Shown in pieces: positions 25,137-34,329 of a stretch of DNA of 64,000 nt; within the stretch, counting starts at the first letter, position 1, and each line of letters opens with the position of its first letter. The position numbers and the translations under genes were made by a program. The stretch comes from CAZICM01 sp964537685 (lineage in GTDB: Bacteria > Myxococcota_A > Polyangia > Polyangiales > Polyangiaceae). Location of the stretch: contig CAZICM010000018.1 of NCBI GenBank assembly GCA_964537685.1, positions 100,236 through 164,235 on the forward strand, in the 5' to 3' direction. The notes below the pieces were generated by a model. That model did no database searches and was not told the DNA's origin. It saw nothing but the letters and a program-made list of their open reading frames with translations.

Positions 25137-25979
25137 TTATTTGCCCATACAGGCCATGACTTCAGCGCACGGATAACGCTTCGCGCACTCCGTCTTAAAA
25201 CTGCTCGGCGCCTTCTGACACTCCACAAATGGATCCCCAGGCGTCGAACGATCGGTCGCGATCATACAGGCATCCAGCCGCGCACACATCGCCGTCACAT
25301 CTTTATCCGCCGGCAAATTCCCCTGCGGATTCGCATCCCACTTAAACGACCCTACCGGACTCGCCCCGATTCCAGGCAATGGCCCGCACACCACCTGCGG
25401 ATTACTCGTCCGCACGATCGCCTTGTACATTGCAGCGAATTGATTACATGTACCACCGTCATTGCATGCCGCGACCAATGCCAACGCATTGCTTCCATAA
25501 TCATAAACCGAAATCGAAACTTGCCCCGGAACCGCCGGCGTACCAATCACCACGCGAAACTGCTGATTGGCCAGCAAAGCCTGCCGCGTCGTATGCCACG
25601 GATAATCCGCACCCTCTTTTTTAGGCGCCGTCGTCAGCAATACTTTAGGCGATGAACAATTATCGGCAATCGTCTTAATCGCCGTTAAATCATAACCGGC
25701 CGGCCCACCCGCCGGCCCCGCAGGCTTCGCCGCCTCCGCGCCTTTATCCCCCTCAGGCTTCGCCCCCTGCCCCGCGCTCCAAGCCGACTGCGTTCCCGGC
25801 TTATTCTGCGTATTGGCCGCCGCCCCCGTTTGAACCGCCGCCCCCGTCTGAACGGCCGCCCCTCCCGTTTCCGCGGGCTTCGACTCAGCCTTCGCCTCCT
25901 CACCGCCCCGGTTGCAGCCCAGGCCCGCCATCGAAATCAAACCGAGCAAACAAGCCAAAACGACACGATTATCCGACAT
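25137..25979 (-). CDS. Lipoprotein with Ala/Thr-rich linker
   Basis: 280 residues from the ATG at 25979, which has AGGAGG 8 nt upstream. A signal peptide ends in GLGC. The linker holds a tandem TGAAVQ-type repeat and Gly/Pro-rich runs. The C-terminal half includes seven cysteines (DNCSS, AACNDGGTCNQF, VVCGPL, MCARLDACM, FVECQK, TECAKRYPC) and looks like a disulfide-rich globular domain. It is the first gene of the pair that ends with the radical SAM gene. Function unknown. Confidence 0.7.
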   Translation of the reverse strand: MSDNRVVLACLLGLISMAGLGCNRGGEEAKAESKPAETGGAAVQTGAAVQTGAAANTQNKPGTQSAWSAGQGAKPEGDKGAEAAKPAGPAGGPAGYDLTAIKTIADNCSSPKVLLTTAPKKEGADYPWHTTRQALLANQQFRVVIGTPAVPGQVSISVYDYGSNALALVAACNDGGTCNQFAAMYKAIVRTSNPQVVCGPLPGIGASPVGSFKWDANPQGNLPADKDVTAMCARLDACMIATDRSTPGDPFVECQKAPSSFKTECAKRYPCAEVMACMGK

Positions 25980-26124
25980 AAACAACACCTCCTCCACACC
26001 CCAAAACAAATCCGCGCCCATGCAACGCGAGGCCCGCACCCGCGTCAACCCACGACCGGGCAAAACATCCCAACCTCAATATACAAAAACCCAAAACACC
26101 CTTGATCTAGGATAAAAAGCGCTC

Positions 26125-27567
26125 ATGCCCGCATCGCCCGAGCTCTTGCATCACCTCGAAACAATCGCAGGCAAACACGCCGTCCTATCCCGCACCGCCG
26201 ACCTTCTCAACTACGAATCCGACAGCACGATCAACCGCAAAATCCCCCTCGCCGTCGTCCTTCCCCAAAACGCCCGGCAAATCGCCGCCATCGTCAAACT
26301 CGCCCACAAAGAAAATATCTCAATCGTCGCCCGCGGCGCAGGAACCGGCCTCGCCGGAGGCGCCGTCTCCACCCGCGCAGGCATCATCATCTCCACCGCG
26401 CGCATGAACCGCATTCTCCAAATCGACTACAAAAACCGGCTCGCCATCGTCGAACCCGGCGTCGTCAACCTCGACCTCTCCCTCGCCGTCGCCGACCAAG
26501 GCTACTTCTACGCGCCCGACCCCAGCAGCCAGCGCGCCTGCACCATCGGCGGCAATGTCGCCACCAATTCAGGCGGCCCCCATTGCCTTTCTTATGGCGT
26601 CACCAGCAACCATATTATCGGATTGGAATTCGTCTCCCCCAGCGGCGAAATTGTTGAAACCGGCCGTCACGGACTCGATCCCCAAGGCTACGATTTACCC
26701 GGCATTATCACCGGCTCTGAAGGCACGATCGGAATTGTTACCAAAATCACCGTGCGCCTCGTCCGCAAACCCGAAGCCGTGCGCGTCATGCTCGCCATCT
26801 TTCCCGGCATGCAAGAAGCCTCGCACACCGTCTCATCGATCATCGCCCGCGGCATATTGCCCAGCGCCCTTGAAATGATGGACGCCACAACCTGCCAAGC
26901 CGTCGAGGCCGCATATCATCTCGGATTCCCGCCTGGCACATCTGTATTGCTCATTGAAACCGACGGCATTATTGATGGAATTGACGAAACAAATCTTCAA
27001 ATTGAATCCCTATGCAAGCAGCACGGCGCCAAAGAAATACGCAAAGCCCAAAATGCCGCCGAATGCGCCGCGCTCTGGAACGCTAGAAAAACAGCCTTTG
27101 GAGCGATGGGACGCCTCGCGCCCAATTATTATTTACAGGACGGCGTTGTACCCCGGAGCAAACTGCCGGACACCCTCAAGCGCGTCGAACACATCGGCCA
27201 TCACTATCAAATACCCATTGCCAACGTATTTCACGCGGGAGACGGCAACCTCCATCCCATCCTCCTCTTTGACCGCACCAAACCCGGCGCAACCGAACGC
27301 GTCCTCGAAGCCGCCGACGAAATCCTCCGCGCATGCATCGACGCGGGCGGCGCCGTCTCCGGCGAGCACGGAATCGGCATTGAAAAACGAAAAGCCCTCA
27401 CCCTCATGTTCACCCCCGACGACCTGCGCGCCATGGCCAATCTCAAACGCGCCTTCAATCCCCGCGATCTCTTCAACCCCGACAAAATTCTCCCAGAATC
27501 GGGCCGCTGCGGCGAACTACAAACCATCAAATTGCAAAGCATTCCCGCAGGACCTCATTCCCACTAA
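26125..27567 (+). CDS. glcD: Glycolate oxidase FAD subunit GlcD
   Basis: 480 residues, the usual length. It oxidises glycolate to glyoxylate with FAD, in the cytoplasm or at the inner membrane. The PCMH-type FAD-binding part has IVARGAGTGLAGGAV near residue 70 and the CTIGGNVATNSGG motif near 140, with SEGTIGIVTKITV near 190. The C-terminal substrate part has NVFHAGDGNLHPILL and SGEHGIGIEK. First gene of a glcDEF operon (1 nt to glcE). The related D-lactate and 2-hydroxyglutarate dehydrogenases are similar, but the presence of GlcE- and GlcF-like genes supports glycolate. Confidence 0.92.
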   Translation: MPASPELLHHLETIAGKHAVLSRTADLLNYESDSTINRKIPLAVVLPQNARQIAAIVKLAHKENISIVARGAGTGLAGGAVSTRAGIIISTARMNRILQIDYKNRLAIVEPGVVNLDLSLAVADQGYFYAPDPSSQRACTIGGNVATNSGGPHCLSYGVTSNHIIGLEFVSPSGEIVETGRHGLDPQGYDLPGIITGSEGTIGIVTKITVRLVRKPEAVRVMLAIFPGMQEASHTVSSIIARGILPSALEMMDATTCQAVEAAYHLGFPPGTSVLLIETDGIIDGIDETNLQIESLCKQHGAKEIRKAQNAAECAALWNARKTAFGAMGRLAPNYYLQDGVVPRSKLPDTLKRVEHIGHHYQIPIANVFHAGDGNLHPILLFDRTKPGATERVLEAADEILRACIDAGGAVSGEHGIGIEKRKALTLMFTPDDLRAMANLKRAFNPRDLFNPDKILPESGRCGELQTIKLQSIPAGPHSH

Positions 27568-27568
27568 A

Positions 27569-28939
27569 ATGATCATGAATACGATCGGCATACAATCCAA
27601 AACATTTGAACATCTCGAAAAATCGCTCTCCGCCCTCCTTCCCAAGGAATCGATCGTATTGGAACACCAATCAGACCATTTATCTCCCTATTCGATCGAA
27701 GGCCACCTCCCGCGCCTCATCGCCCTCCCCGAAAACACCGAAGAAGTCTCGGCCATCCTGCGCATAGCCCACGAACACGGCGCAACCGTAACCCCCAGCG
27801 GACAAAATACCCTTCAATCCATGGGCGCCTCGCCCCTCCATCCCCTCTTCGTCCTCAGCCTGTCCCGCATGCGCCGCATCCTCGCCCACGAACCTTCCGA
27901 CCTCACATGCTCCGCCCAGGCAGGCATCACTTTAGAAAGCCTACACCATCAAATTGAAAACCATCACCAAATGCTCCCCATCGATCCACCCCTCCGGTCC
28001 CGCGCAACCCTGGGCGGACTCATCGCCGCCAATATCACAGGCCCCAGAAGACAAGGCTTTGGCACATGGCGCGATTGCATCATCGGCATGCAAGTCGTAC
28101 ATGCCGACGGAATGATTAGCAAATCCGGAGGGATGGTTGTCAAAAACGTCTCTGGATACGATTTATGCAAACTCTACACAGGCTCGCTGGGCACCCTTGC
28201 CGTAATTACCAGCGCCAATTTCAAACTGTGGCCCCAGCCCAAAGCCCAGCGCACCCTGCTCTCCCATTTCAACACCCAACAACAAGCCTTAAAACTCGCT
28301 GAAATCATTCTCGGCTCCCCGCACCGGCCCACGGCCCTCACCCTTCTCTCGCCCGCCGCCGCAAATAAAATCGCATTGGACCCAAAAACTTTTGTATTGG
28401 CCATCCGCTGCGAAGGAAGCAAGACCGTACTTTCCCGCATGCAAAGCGATATCAATTCGTGGGCGCTGGCCGAAAACGCCCACCATATCGCCGTCCTCGA
28501 AGGAGAAGCCCTCGAATCGCTCTGGAGGCGCGTTGCCGATTTTAGCCAAGTGGCCGAACTCGGCGCCCGCGAAGCCGTTATTAAAATCGCATCCCAGCCC
28601 AGCGATCTAGGCGCGGCCATAGAATTGATCGAAAACACATGCAAATCGTTAGAATTGCAACCGGATTCCATCGCTCATCCGGGCTTTGGTGTCACCATGG
28701 CCAGAATTCAGGCCGGAGAACAGATGCGCCACACCTTTGCCCAAGCCCTCGCCTTGGCTCAGCGAAAATGGCTCGCCCATTTTCCCAATACAATCGTCAT
28801 GGGCGTCCGTCCCGAGCACAAAGCCGGCCTTGCCCTATGGGGCGAAACGCCGCCCGGCCTCGAACAGATGCGCTCCATTAAACAAAACTACGATCCCAAA
28901 GGCATACTCAACCGCGGCCGCTTCGCCGGCGGTATTTAA
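27569..28939 (+). CDS. glcE: Glycolate oxidase FAD-binding subunit GlcE
   Basis: 456 residues from the ATG at 27569, one base after the glcD stop; the frame is open further upstream, but only inside glcD. It has the second PCMH fold with GGLIAANITGPRRQG and NVSGYDLCKLYTGSLGTL, both typical of GlcE. E. coli GlcE is about 350 residues, so this one is longer, mainly after residue 240. It partners GlcD in the three-subunit glycolate oxidase. Three further codons (27575) could be an alternative start. Confidence 0.88.
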   Translation: MIMNTIGIQSKTFEHLEKSLSALLPKESIVLEHQSDHLSPYSIEGHLPRLIALPENTEEVSAILRIAHEHGATVTPSGQNTLQSMGASPLHPLFVLSLSRMRRILAHEPSDLTCSAQAGITLESLHHQIENHHQMLPIDPPLRSRATLGGLIAANITGPRRQGFGTWRDCIIGMQVVHADGMISKSGGMVVKNVSGYDLCKLYTGSLGTLAVITSANFKLWPQPKAQRTLLSHFNTQQQALKLAEIILGSPHRPTALTLLSPAAANKIALDPKTFVLAIRCEGSKTVLSRMQSDINSWALAENAHHIAVLEGEALESLWRRVADFSQVAELGAREAVIKIASQPSDLGAAIELIENTCKSLELQPDSIAHPGFGVTMARIQAGEQMRHTFAQALALAQRKWLAHFPNTIVMGVRPEHKAGLALWGETPPGLEQMRSIKQNYDPKGILNRGRFAGGI

Positions 28940-28969
28940 CAAACTTCATCCAATTGGAACCCAATACCA

Positions 28970-30304
28970 ATGAATCAAAGCGAAGCCGAACACCCCCTCA
29001 TGGGATTCACAGCCCCCGACGCTCCCGATCCTGAAATACTCAATCGCTGCGTTCATTGCGGCCTCTGTTTGCCCGCATGCCCAACCTACCGGGAAACACA
29101 ACTGGAAAGCGCCTCGCCCCGGGGCCGCATTTATTTAATCCGCGCCGTCGCCGAAGGCCGCCTCGATCTGCGCGACCCTGCATTTTCCGAGCAAATGCAA
29201 TTATGCCTCAATTGCCGCGCCTGCGAACCCGCCTGCCCCTCGGGCGTACGCTATGGCCAATTAATCGAATCCGCCCGCGCCCAACTCCTGCGCGCCCAGC
29301 CCGAAGCACCGCTATGGCAGCGCCTGCTCCAATCCTTCACCTTCGGCACCCTCTTCACCGATTTAAGCCGCCTGCGCGCGCTCACCTTCCTGCTCTCGGC
29401 CTACCAGCGAAGCGGCCTGCGCAAAGCCCTCCAAACCAGCGGCCTCTTGTCCCGATTAAATTCGATCGAATTGGAACAGCTTGAAAGCCTTTTGCCCGAC
29501 ATTATCGAAGCGCCGCTCCTTCCCGGCCGCGTTCAGCCCGAAGGTTTAAAACGAGGCCAGGTCGCCCTACTGGCGGGCTGCGTAATGAGCACCATCTTCT
29601 CCCATATCGATCGCAAAACCTGCCGCGTACTCGCCAAAAATGGCATTGAAACCCTAATCCCCGAAGGCCAGGGCTGCTGCGGCGCGCTCCACATTCACCG
29701 CGGCGATATGGAAAGCGGCCGGCGGCTCGCGCGAAACAATATCGAAGCCTTCGAAGCCCTCGACGTGGATGCCATTGTCGTCAATGCGGCTGGATGCGGC
29801 GCCCAATTAAAAGAATATGGCCATCTGTTGCAGCACGACCCCGACTATGCCGGACGCGCGGCCCATTTTTCGGCGCGCATAAAAGACATCAGCGAATATC
29901 TAGCGGACCTTGGCCTTGTGCCTCCGCCCAATAGCCTACCGCTCCGGGTCACCTATCAAGACGCCTGCCATCTCGCGCATGCCCAACGAATCAGCGAAGC
30001 CCCGCGCACCCTGCTCCGCGCAATAAAAGGAATTGAACTCGCCGAAATGCAAGAATCGGCGCTGTGCTGCGGAAGCGCCGGAATCTACAACATCCAGCAG
30101 CCCGAAATGGCCAACCGGCTTGGGCAGCGAAAAATACAGCACGCCCTCGAAACAGGCGCCGATATTATCGTCTCCGAAAACCCGGGCTGCATGATGCAAA
30201 TGAGCGCGCACCTGCGAAAGATAAATTCAAACGTCGTTGTATGCCATTTGATGGAAATACTTGACGAAGCCTATCACGAAGTACCAGAAACCCTATCGCA
30301 ATAG
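28970..30304 (+). CDS. glcF: Glycolate oxidase iron-sulfur subunit GlcF
   Basis: 444 residues. Two ferredoxin-like 4Fe-4S clusters are visible: CVHCGLCLPACPT near 25-35 and CLNCRACEPACPSG near 78-90. Two CCG (DUF224) domains follow, with GCCGALHIHRGD and CCGSAGIYN. It passes electrons from GlcD/E to the quinone pool. Third gene of the operon, 30 nt after glcE. It overlaps the convergent thioredoxin-CcdA gene by 12 bp. Confidence 0.93.
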   Translation: MNQSEAEHPLMGFTAPDAPDPEILNRCVHCGLCLPACPTYRETQLESASPRGRIYLIRAVAEGRLDLRDPAFSEQMQLCLNCRACEPACPSGVRYGQLIESARAQLLRAQPEAPLWQRLLQSFTFGTLFTDLSRLRALTFLLSAYQRSGLRKALQTSGLLSRLNSIELEQLESLLPDIIEAPLLPGRVQPEGLKRGQVALLAGCVMSTIFSHIDRKTCRVLAKNGIETLIPEGQGCCGALHIHRGDMESGRRLARNNIEAFEALDVDAIVVNAAGCGAQLKEYGHLLQHDPDYAGRAAHFSARIKDISEYLADLGLVPPPNSLPLRVTYQDACHLAHAQRISEAPRTLLRAIKGIELAEMQESALCCGSAGIYNIQQPEMANRLGQRKIQHALETGADIIVSENPGCMMQMSAHLRKINSNVVVCHLMEILDEAYHEVPETLSQ

Positions 30305-31618
30305 CTCTGGAGCCGCCACAAAGAGAGTCCCGAACAAGACGAGCAGTGTGCCGCTAATACCCTTTAGAATTTTCGCACCCCGCTCGGACAGCGTCATCCG
30401 GTGCAACGTCAGCGCGTACACCAGAACAATCAGCGCCAGGGGAACCACATAGGCCGCGTTGTAAAGCGCCAAATAAGCCACGCGGCCCGCGCCCGACACA
30501 TCGGTCCTCAAACTGAGAAGGCGGGTGTACACCGCGGGAAGACCCAGCGTACATCCCAATTCGATCAAATTGACCACAAACGCCAGCACCGTAATACCCA
30601 GCATGGCCGCGGGCAGGCTCGCAGCCGATCCAATTTCCCGCATCCGCCTGAATAGCCCCGGTTTCGCCTTATCGGGCACCATCAGCGAAATGCCTTTCTT
30701 AAACCAAATCAACTCTTTTAAATTGATCAGCCCCATTCCGATCAGCAATATACCAAGGCCAATCGTTACACCCCGCGACAGCCCCGTCAGCGTAAAAATG
30801 CTCAGCCACGCGGACATAAATAGAAAATAAACAACCCCCGACATCAGCACAAATGTGCCGCCGAATAAAAACAGCCTCGCTCTCGATTTTACATGGAGCA
30901 AAATACCCATCATCGCCACCAGCACATACATCGCGCAGGGATTGATTCCATCCACCAATCCAATCAGCATGGTCAGCGCGGGCAGCGAAATCTTCGCCGG
31001 ATTCACGGCTCCCACAAAGGGCAAATCGATCGAATTTATTTCTTTATCAAATGTATTTTCCTTTCCTTCGATAACCGCACTGACCATATGCCGGATTTGC
31101 GCCTCGCTCACCGACGGCCTAAATCCCACCACAAATTGATTTCCCATCACAAACATGGGAATTCCCGGGGCAGAGACGCTCAAGCGCTCCAGATCGGCCG
31201 AAAACAATTCCCGCCCCGCGGCGTCGTTTCTCACCTCAATGCGGCGAACGGAATAACGTCCTTTCGCATTGGCCTCCAATTCATCGATAAATGGCCTTGC
31301 TTCTTCGCAATGAGGACAGCCAACGCCCCAATAAAAGCGAAGCTCGGGAAGCTGCCCTTGGCTTTCCCGGTCTTGCACCGATTTCGGATCGGCTGATGTC
31401 GGAGGCGCCGGGCTCGATGTGGAATGAGCCGTCCCGTCGCCGCAGGCCCCCGCATCCACCGCGAATGGATCGCAAATCCCCGCCGGAGGACCGCCATTGT
31501 CCGCCCATACACGATGCAATGGGAAAACAATACCAAAGATAAAAAAGAGCCCGAATGCAAAAGCGGCTACGCGCTTCCTTCCAGGGCCAAAAATGCCATG
31601 ACTTCCCGAAGAATCCAT
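30293..31618 (-). CDS. Fusion of a thioredoxin-like domain and a CcdA-like transporter
   Basis: 441 residues from the ATG at 31618 (GGA about 8 nt upstream). A signal-type helix is followed by a Ser/Pro linker, a thioredoxin fold with the redox motif CPHC (in YWGVGCPHCEEARPF), and then about six hydrophobic helices of the CcdA/DsbD type, starting with GLVDGINPCAMYVLVAMM. It should carry reducing power across the inner membrane to exported proteins, for instance to cytochrome c maturation. The order, thioredoxin before CcdA, is the reverse of DsbD's C-terminal thioredoxin. That would fit the several exported c-haem proteins in this window, but the link is only inference. Confidence 0.8.
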   Translation of the reverse strand: MDSSGSHGIFGPGRKRVAAFAFGLFFIFGIVFPLHRVWADNGGPPAGICDPFAVDAGACGDGTAHSTSSPAPPTSADPKSVQDRESQGQLPELRFYWGVGCPHCEEARPFIDELEANAKGRYSVRRIEVRNDAAGRELFSADLERLSVSAPGIPMFVMGNQFVVGFRPSVSEAQIRHMVSAVIEGKENTFDKEINSIDLPFVGAVNPAKISLPALTMLIGLVDGINPCAMYVLVAMMGILLHVKSRARLFLFGGTFVLMSGVVYFLFMSAWLSIFTLTGLSRGVTIGLGILLIGMGLINLKELIWFKKGISLMVPDKAKPGLFRRMREIGSAASLPAAMLGITVLAFVVNLIELGCTLGLPAVYTRLLSLRTDVSGAGRVAYLALYNAAYVVPLALIVLVYALTLHRMTLSERGAKILKGISGTLLVLFGTLFVAAPELLR

Positions 31619-31697
31619 TGAATTTCCAGTTTGCGCCGCGCGCGCAAGGCATCTTACATTGCATAAGAACAATTGCGCAAAACAAAGATTGACACTG

Positions 31698-31712
31698 GCC
31701 TATAAATTAGGC
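31698..31712. promoter_or_regulatory. Operator-like palindrome in a divergent promoter region
   Basis: GCCTA-N5-TAGGC lies between the divergent genes at 31618 and 31734, a few bases after TTGACA (31689-31694). It could be an operator or simply chance. Confidence 0.3.
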
Positions 31713-31733
31713 TCGCTTGAATGAATCCGCATC

Positions 31734-32720
31734 ATGCAGCGCACCCACAATAAAATCTGTATCGCAGCGGCACTTTTCTGTTCGATTTTTTGCGCGCTGC
31801 CCGGTCGCGGCGCGCAAGCGGCGCCCGCCGAAGCGCCTTCGGAAGCCAGCCTCACCGCGGCCCGCGCGCTTGGCGAGGAGGGCCTCAAACTCTTCGATGC
31901 GGGCAACTATAGCCAGGCGCTGGAACGCTTTGAGAAGGCCGATGCTGTACTCCATGTGCCGACCATCAATCTGTATGCGGCGCGCTGCCTTGAAAAATTG
32001 GGCCGGCTCGCCGACGCGCTAAGGCGCTATGGCGAAGTCACCAGGGCAGAGCTCAGCGGCACATCGCCACCTGCATTTAAACAGGCCAAAATCGATGCCG
32101 AAAAGGAAATGTCCGCCCTCGCGCCGCGGGTTCCGTCATTAATGATCGTATTGGAGGGCGATCCTGCCGAGGTCCGCGTCACCATCGATGGCCAACCCGT
32201 CGATTTAACGCTGCTCAATGAAAAAAACCTATTGAATCCCGGACCTCATCACATTGAAGCCAAACGCGGCGACAAAAAGGTCGAACACGATATCGAACTC
32301 GCCGAAGGCGAGTCCAAAACAACCGTTCTCAAACTTCCTCCGCGGCCCAAGGCCGAACCGGCGCTCACTCATTTTATGGACCCTGAGCTCGCGAAAACCC
32401 TTGGTTTTGTGGGATTAGGCATTGGAGCCGCGGGGCTTGCAGCGTGGGGCATCACGGGCGGGCTCGCGTTTTCGCAACAGGATGATTTAAAAAAGATTGG
32501 CTGCGAAAACGGTCGTTGTCCTCCGGGTTCGAGCCCCGGAACCTATACCCCCTTGCGAATTGCCTCGGCAGTGAGCTTTTACACAGGCTTGGCTGCCACC
32601 GCGGCGGGATTGGTGCTTCTCATCACCTTGCCCTCCAAGGAGAGCTCTAGCCAATCCAATCAAAATGCTCTTCAATTATGGATTTCGCCCCAGCAAGCGG
32701 GACTTTCGGGGCATTTTTAA
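31734..32720 (+). CDS. TPR protein with PEGA-like domain and membrane tail
   Basis: 328 residues. A signal peptide ends near GRGAQAA. Residues 40-110 are a TPR repeat (EEGLKLFDAGNYSQALERFEKADAV). Residues 140-215 are PEGA-like beta strands (VRVTIDGQPVDL, GPHHIEAKRGDKKVEHDIEL), which in other proteins bind the cell wall or glycans. The C-terminus has two hydrophobic helices (FVGLGIGAAGLAAWGITGG and SFYTGLAATAAGLVLLIT). This plan recurs in myxobacteria without known function. Likely inner-membrane anchored with the TPR part in the periplasm. It ends next to a 12-bp direct repeat. Confidence 0.75.
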   Translation: MQRTHNKICIAAALFCSIFCALPGRGAQAAPAEAPSEASLTAARALGEEGLKLFDAGNYSQALERFEKADAVLHVPTINLYAARCLEKLGRLADALRRYGEVTRAELSGTSPPAFKQAKIDAEKEMSALAPRVPSLMIVLEGDPAEVRVTIDGQPVDLTLLNEKNLLNPGPHHIEAKRGDKKVEHDIELAEGESKTTVLKLPPRPKAEPALTHFMDPELAKTLGFVGLGIGAAGLAAWGITGGLAFSQQDDLKKIGCENGRCPPGSSPGTYTPLRIASAVSFYTGLAATAAGLVLLITLPSKESSSQSNQNALQLWISPQQAGLSGHF

Positions 32721-32739
32721 TATTTTGTTTAATATTTTG
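32716..32739 (+). repeat. Two tandem 12-bp repeats
   Basis: TTTAATATTTTG is present twice in a row. The first copy carries the TAA stop of the TPR gene, and the second ends just before the GAGAGG ribosome site of the next gene. Confidence 0.85.
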
Positions 32740-32753
32740 GTGAGAGGCAGGCC

Positions 32754-34229
32754 ATGCGTATGCGAATAAAATTTTATCCAGTTGCAATACTATGGTTAAT
32801 GTCCGCAGGATATGCGGGATGCCTCTTGCCAGCCTATGATGAAGATCCTCCGACAGAGTGCTCTCAAGGCTTGAATTCGTGGGGCCATAGCTATCAAGGC
32901 GCTTCCGAGGAGGCCGTACTCGCGATGAGCGCCGATACCCAGGGCAATCTGATCACGGTGGGCACCTATATCGGGGAGACGCAATTCGGTACACAAGTTT
33001 TTACCAACGAGAATGGCTTTTCTAACGGATTTGTCTTAAAACACGATAAAAATGGCTCGCTGCAATGGGCCGTGTCCATAAGCAACGAAGAGCCCATCAT
33101 CGCATCGCATGTGGATACGGCTCCGGATGGCCGCGTGCTCGTTGCGGGCACATACCACGGCGAGCTTTCGCTTGGCGGAAATCCAACCAAACAGGACGGA
33201 TCGCCAATGCAAAATATTTTTCTTGCTGAATACGGTCTTTTCGGCGAACCCCAATGGAATGAGGGGCTCAAGCCCAATGAAATTGATGATAGCCCCTCAA
33301 CATCCAAAATTGAAGAACTAACACTTTATGATATTGGCTACGATAACGATCTAAATAGGGTTATCTGCGGCACATTCCGGTTCATGCTTGACGTTGGCGA
33401 CCCGAACCAGCATTTATTTCTGCTGAAGCTTGGCCCTGATGGCAATCAGAAATCGGCCCAGCGCTACTACGTACCCCTCGAGTCCGCTACCGACGGCTAT
33501 GTCGAACCATCGGCCATTGGCTTTGACTCCCAAAACAATATCTATATCAGCGGCGCTTACGGGGGAGGCACATTGACATTTAGCGAGCAAGTCAAACTGC
33601 CTTTTACCGAATCCGATCGATTGTTCTTCGCCAAATTAGCTCCCGATGGCACGCCCATTAGCGCCCGCGTTTATGATTCTGAAACCGAAAGCGATCAAAA
33701 TGCGCGAGACTTTATTATCGATAAGGATGACAACAAATACGTATTGGCTTCGAATTTTGGAACGTTCACCGCGATTCCCGATCAGCACCTCGAGGCCAAC
33801 GGCACAGAGCAAGTGATCTTGATCAAACAGGACGCGAACGACAATATCGTCTGGACCAAGGGTTTTGGAGGCGCGGGAGAAGACCGGGGCGAGCACCTTG
33901 CGCTGGCCGGCCCGGAAAATCCAGGCAAATTGATTCTCGCGGGAACAACAACCGGCGATATTCTCTTTGAGAAAAACCTCGTCTCCGCGGGTAAACGCGA
34001 TATTTTCCTCGCCTTTATAAACACATCCAACGGAGAGCCAACCTTTAGCGCTATTTTTGGCGACACAGCCGACCAGGGCGTAAGCGGGCTCGCGGTCGGC
34101 GCAGCATCAAAGCCTTATATCGCAGGGGAATTCTCAGGCTCTTTAGATTTTGGAATCAATCCGGTCCAATTTGACGGCGCCACCGAAGACAATCCCAACG
34201 AATTGTTTTTCGCCAAGCCCTGCCAATAA
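32754..34229 (+). CDS. Lipoprotein with propeller (SBBP-like) repeats
   Basis: 491 residues; GAGAGG 6 nt before the ATG supports the start. A signal peptide ends in YAGC. The body has eight or so repeats of the type VLAMSADTQGNLITVGTYIGETQFG and AIGFDSQNNIYISGAYGGGTLTF, a blade that fits SBBP-type beta-propellers. Probably a surface or outer-membrane lipoprotein with a binding role; no enzyme motif seen. The reading of each blade is by eye. Confidence 0.75.
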   Translation: MRMRIKFYPVAILWLMSAGYAGCLLPAYDEDPPTECSQGLNSWGHSYQGASEEAVLAMSADTQGNLITVGTYIGETQFGTQVFTNENGFSNGFVLKHDKNGSLQWAVSISNEEPIIASHVDTAPDGRVLVAGTYHGELSLGGNPTKQDGSPMQNIFLAEYGLFGEPQWNEGLKPNEIDDSPSTSKIEELTLYDIGYDNDLNRVICGTFRFMLDVGDPNQHLFLLKLGPDGNQKSAQRYYVPLESATDGYVEPSAIGFDSQNNIYISGAYGGGTLTFSEQVKLPFTESDRLFFAKLAPDGTPISARVYDSETESDQNARDFIIDKDDNKYVLASNFGTFTAIPDQHLEANGTEQVILIKQDANDNIVWTKGFGGAGEDRGEHLALAGPENPGKLILAGTTTGDILFEKNLVSAGKRDIFLAFINTSNGEPTFSAIFGDTADQGVSGLAVGAASKPYIAGEFSGSLDFGINPVQFDGATEDNPNELFFAKPCQ

Positions 34230-34329
34230 CACCGTATTTATAAACAATCTAAAATTAGCCCAGCACAGCGAGCCTGCCCGGCCTCCAAAATCGCCGCAGC
34301 AGCGCATTGAATTGGTGTAGGCTGCACCC

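Noticed and set aside
26954..27568. Upstream extension of the glcE frame
   Set aside because: The frame is open by chance inside glcD. The translation there is rich in Pro, Ser and Ala, and the GlcE domain starts only after 27569.
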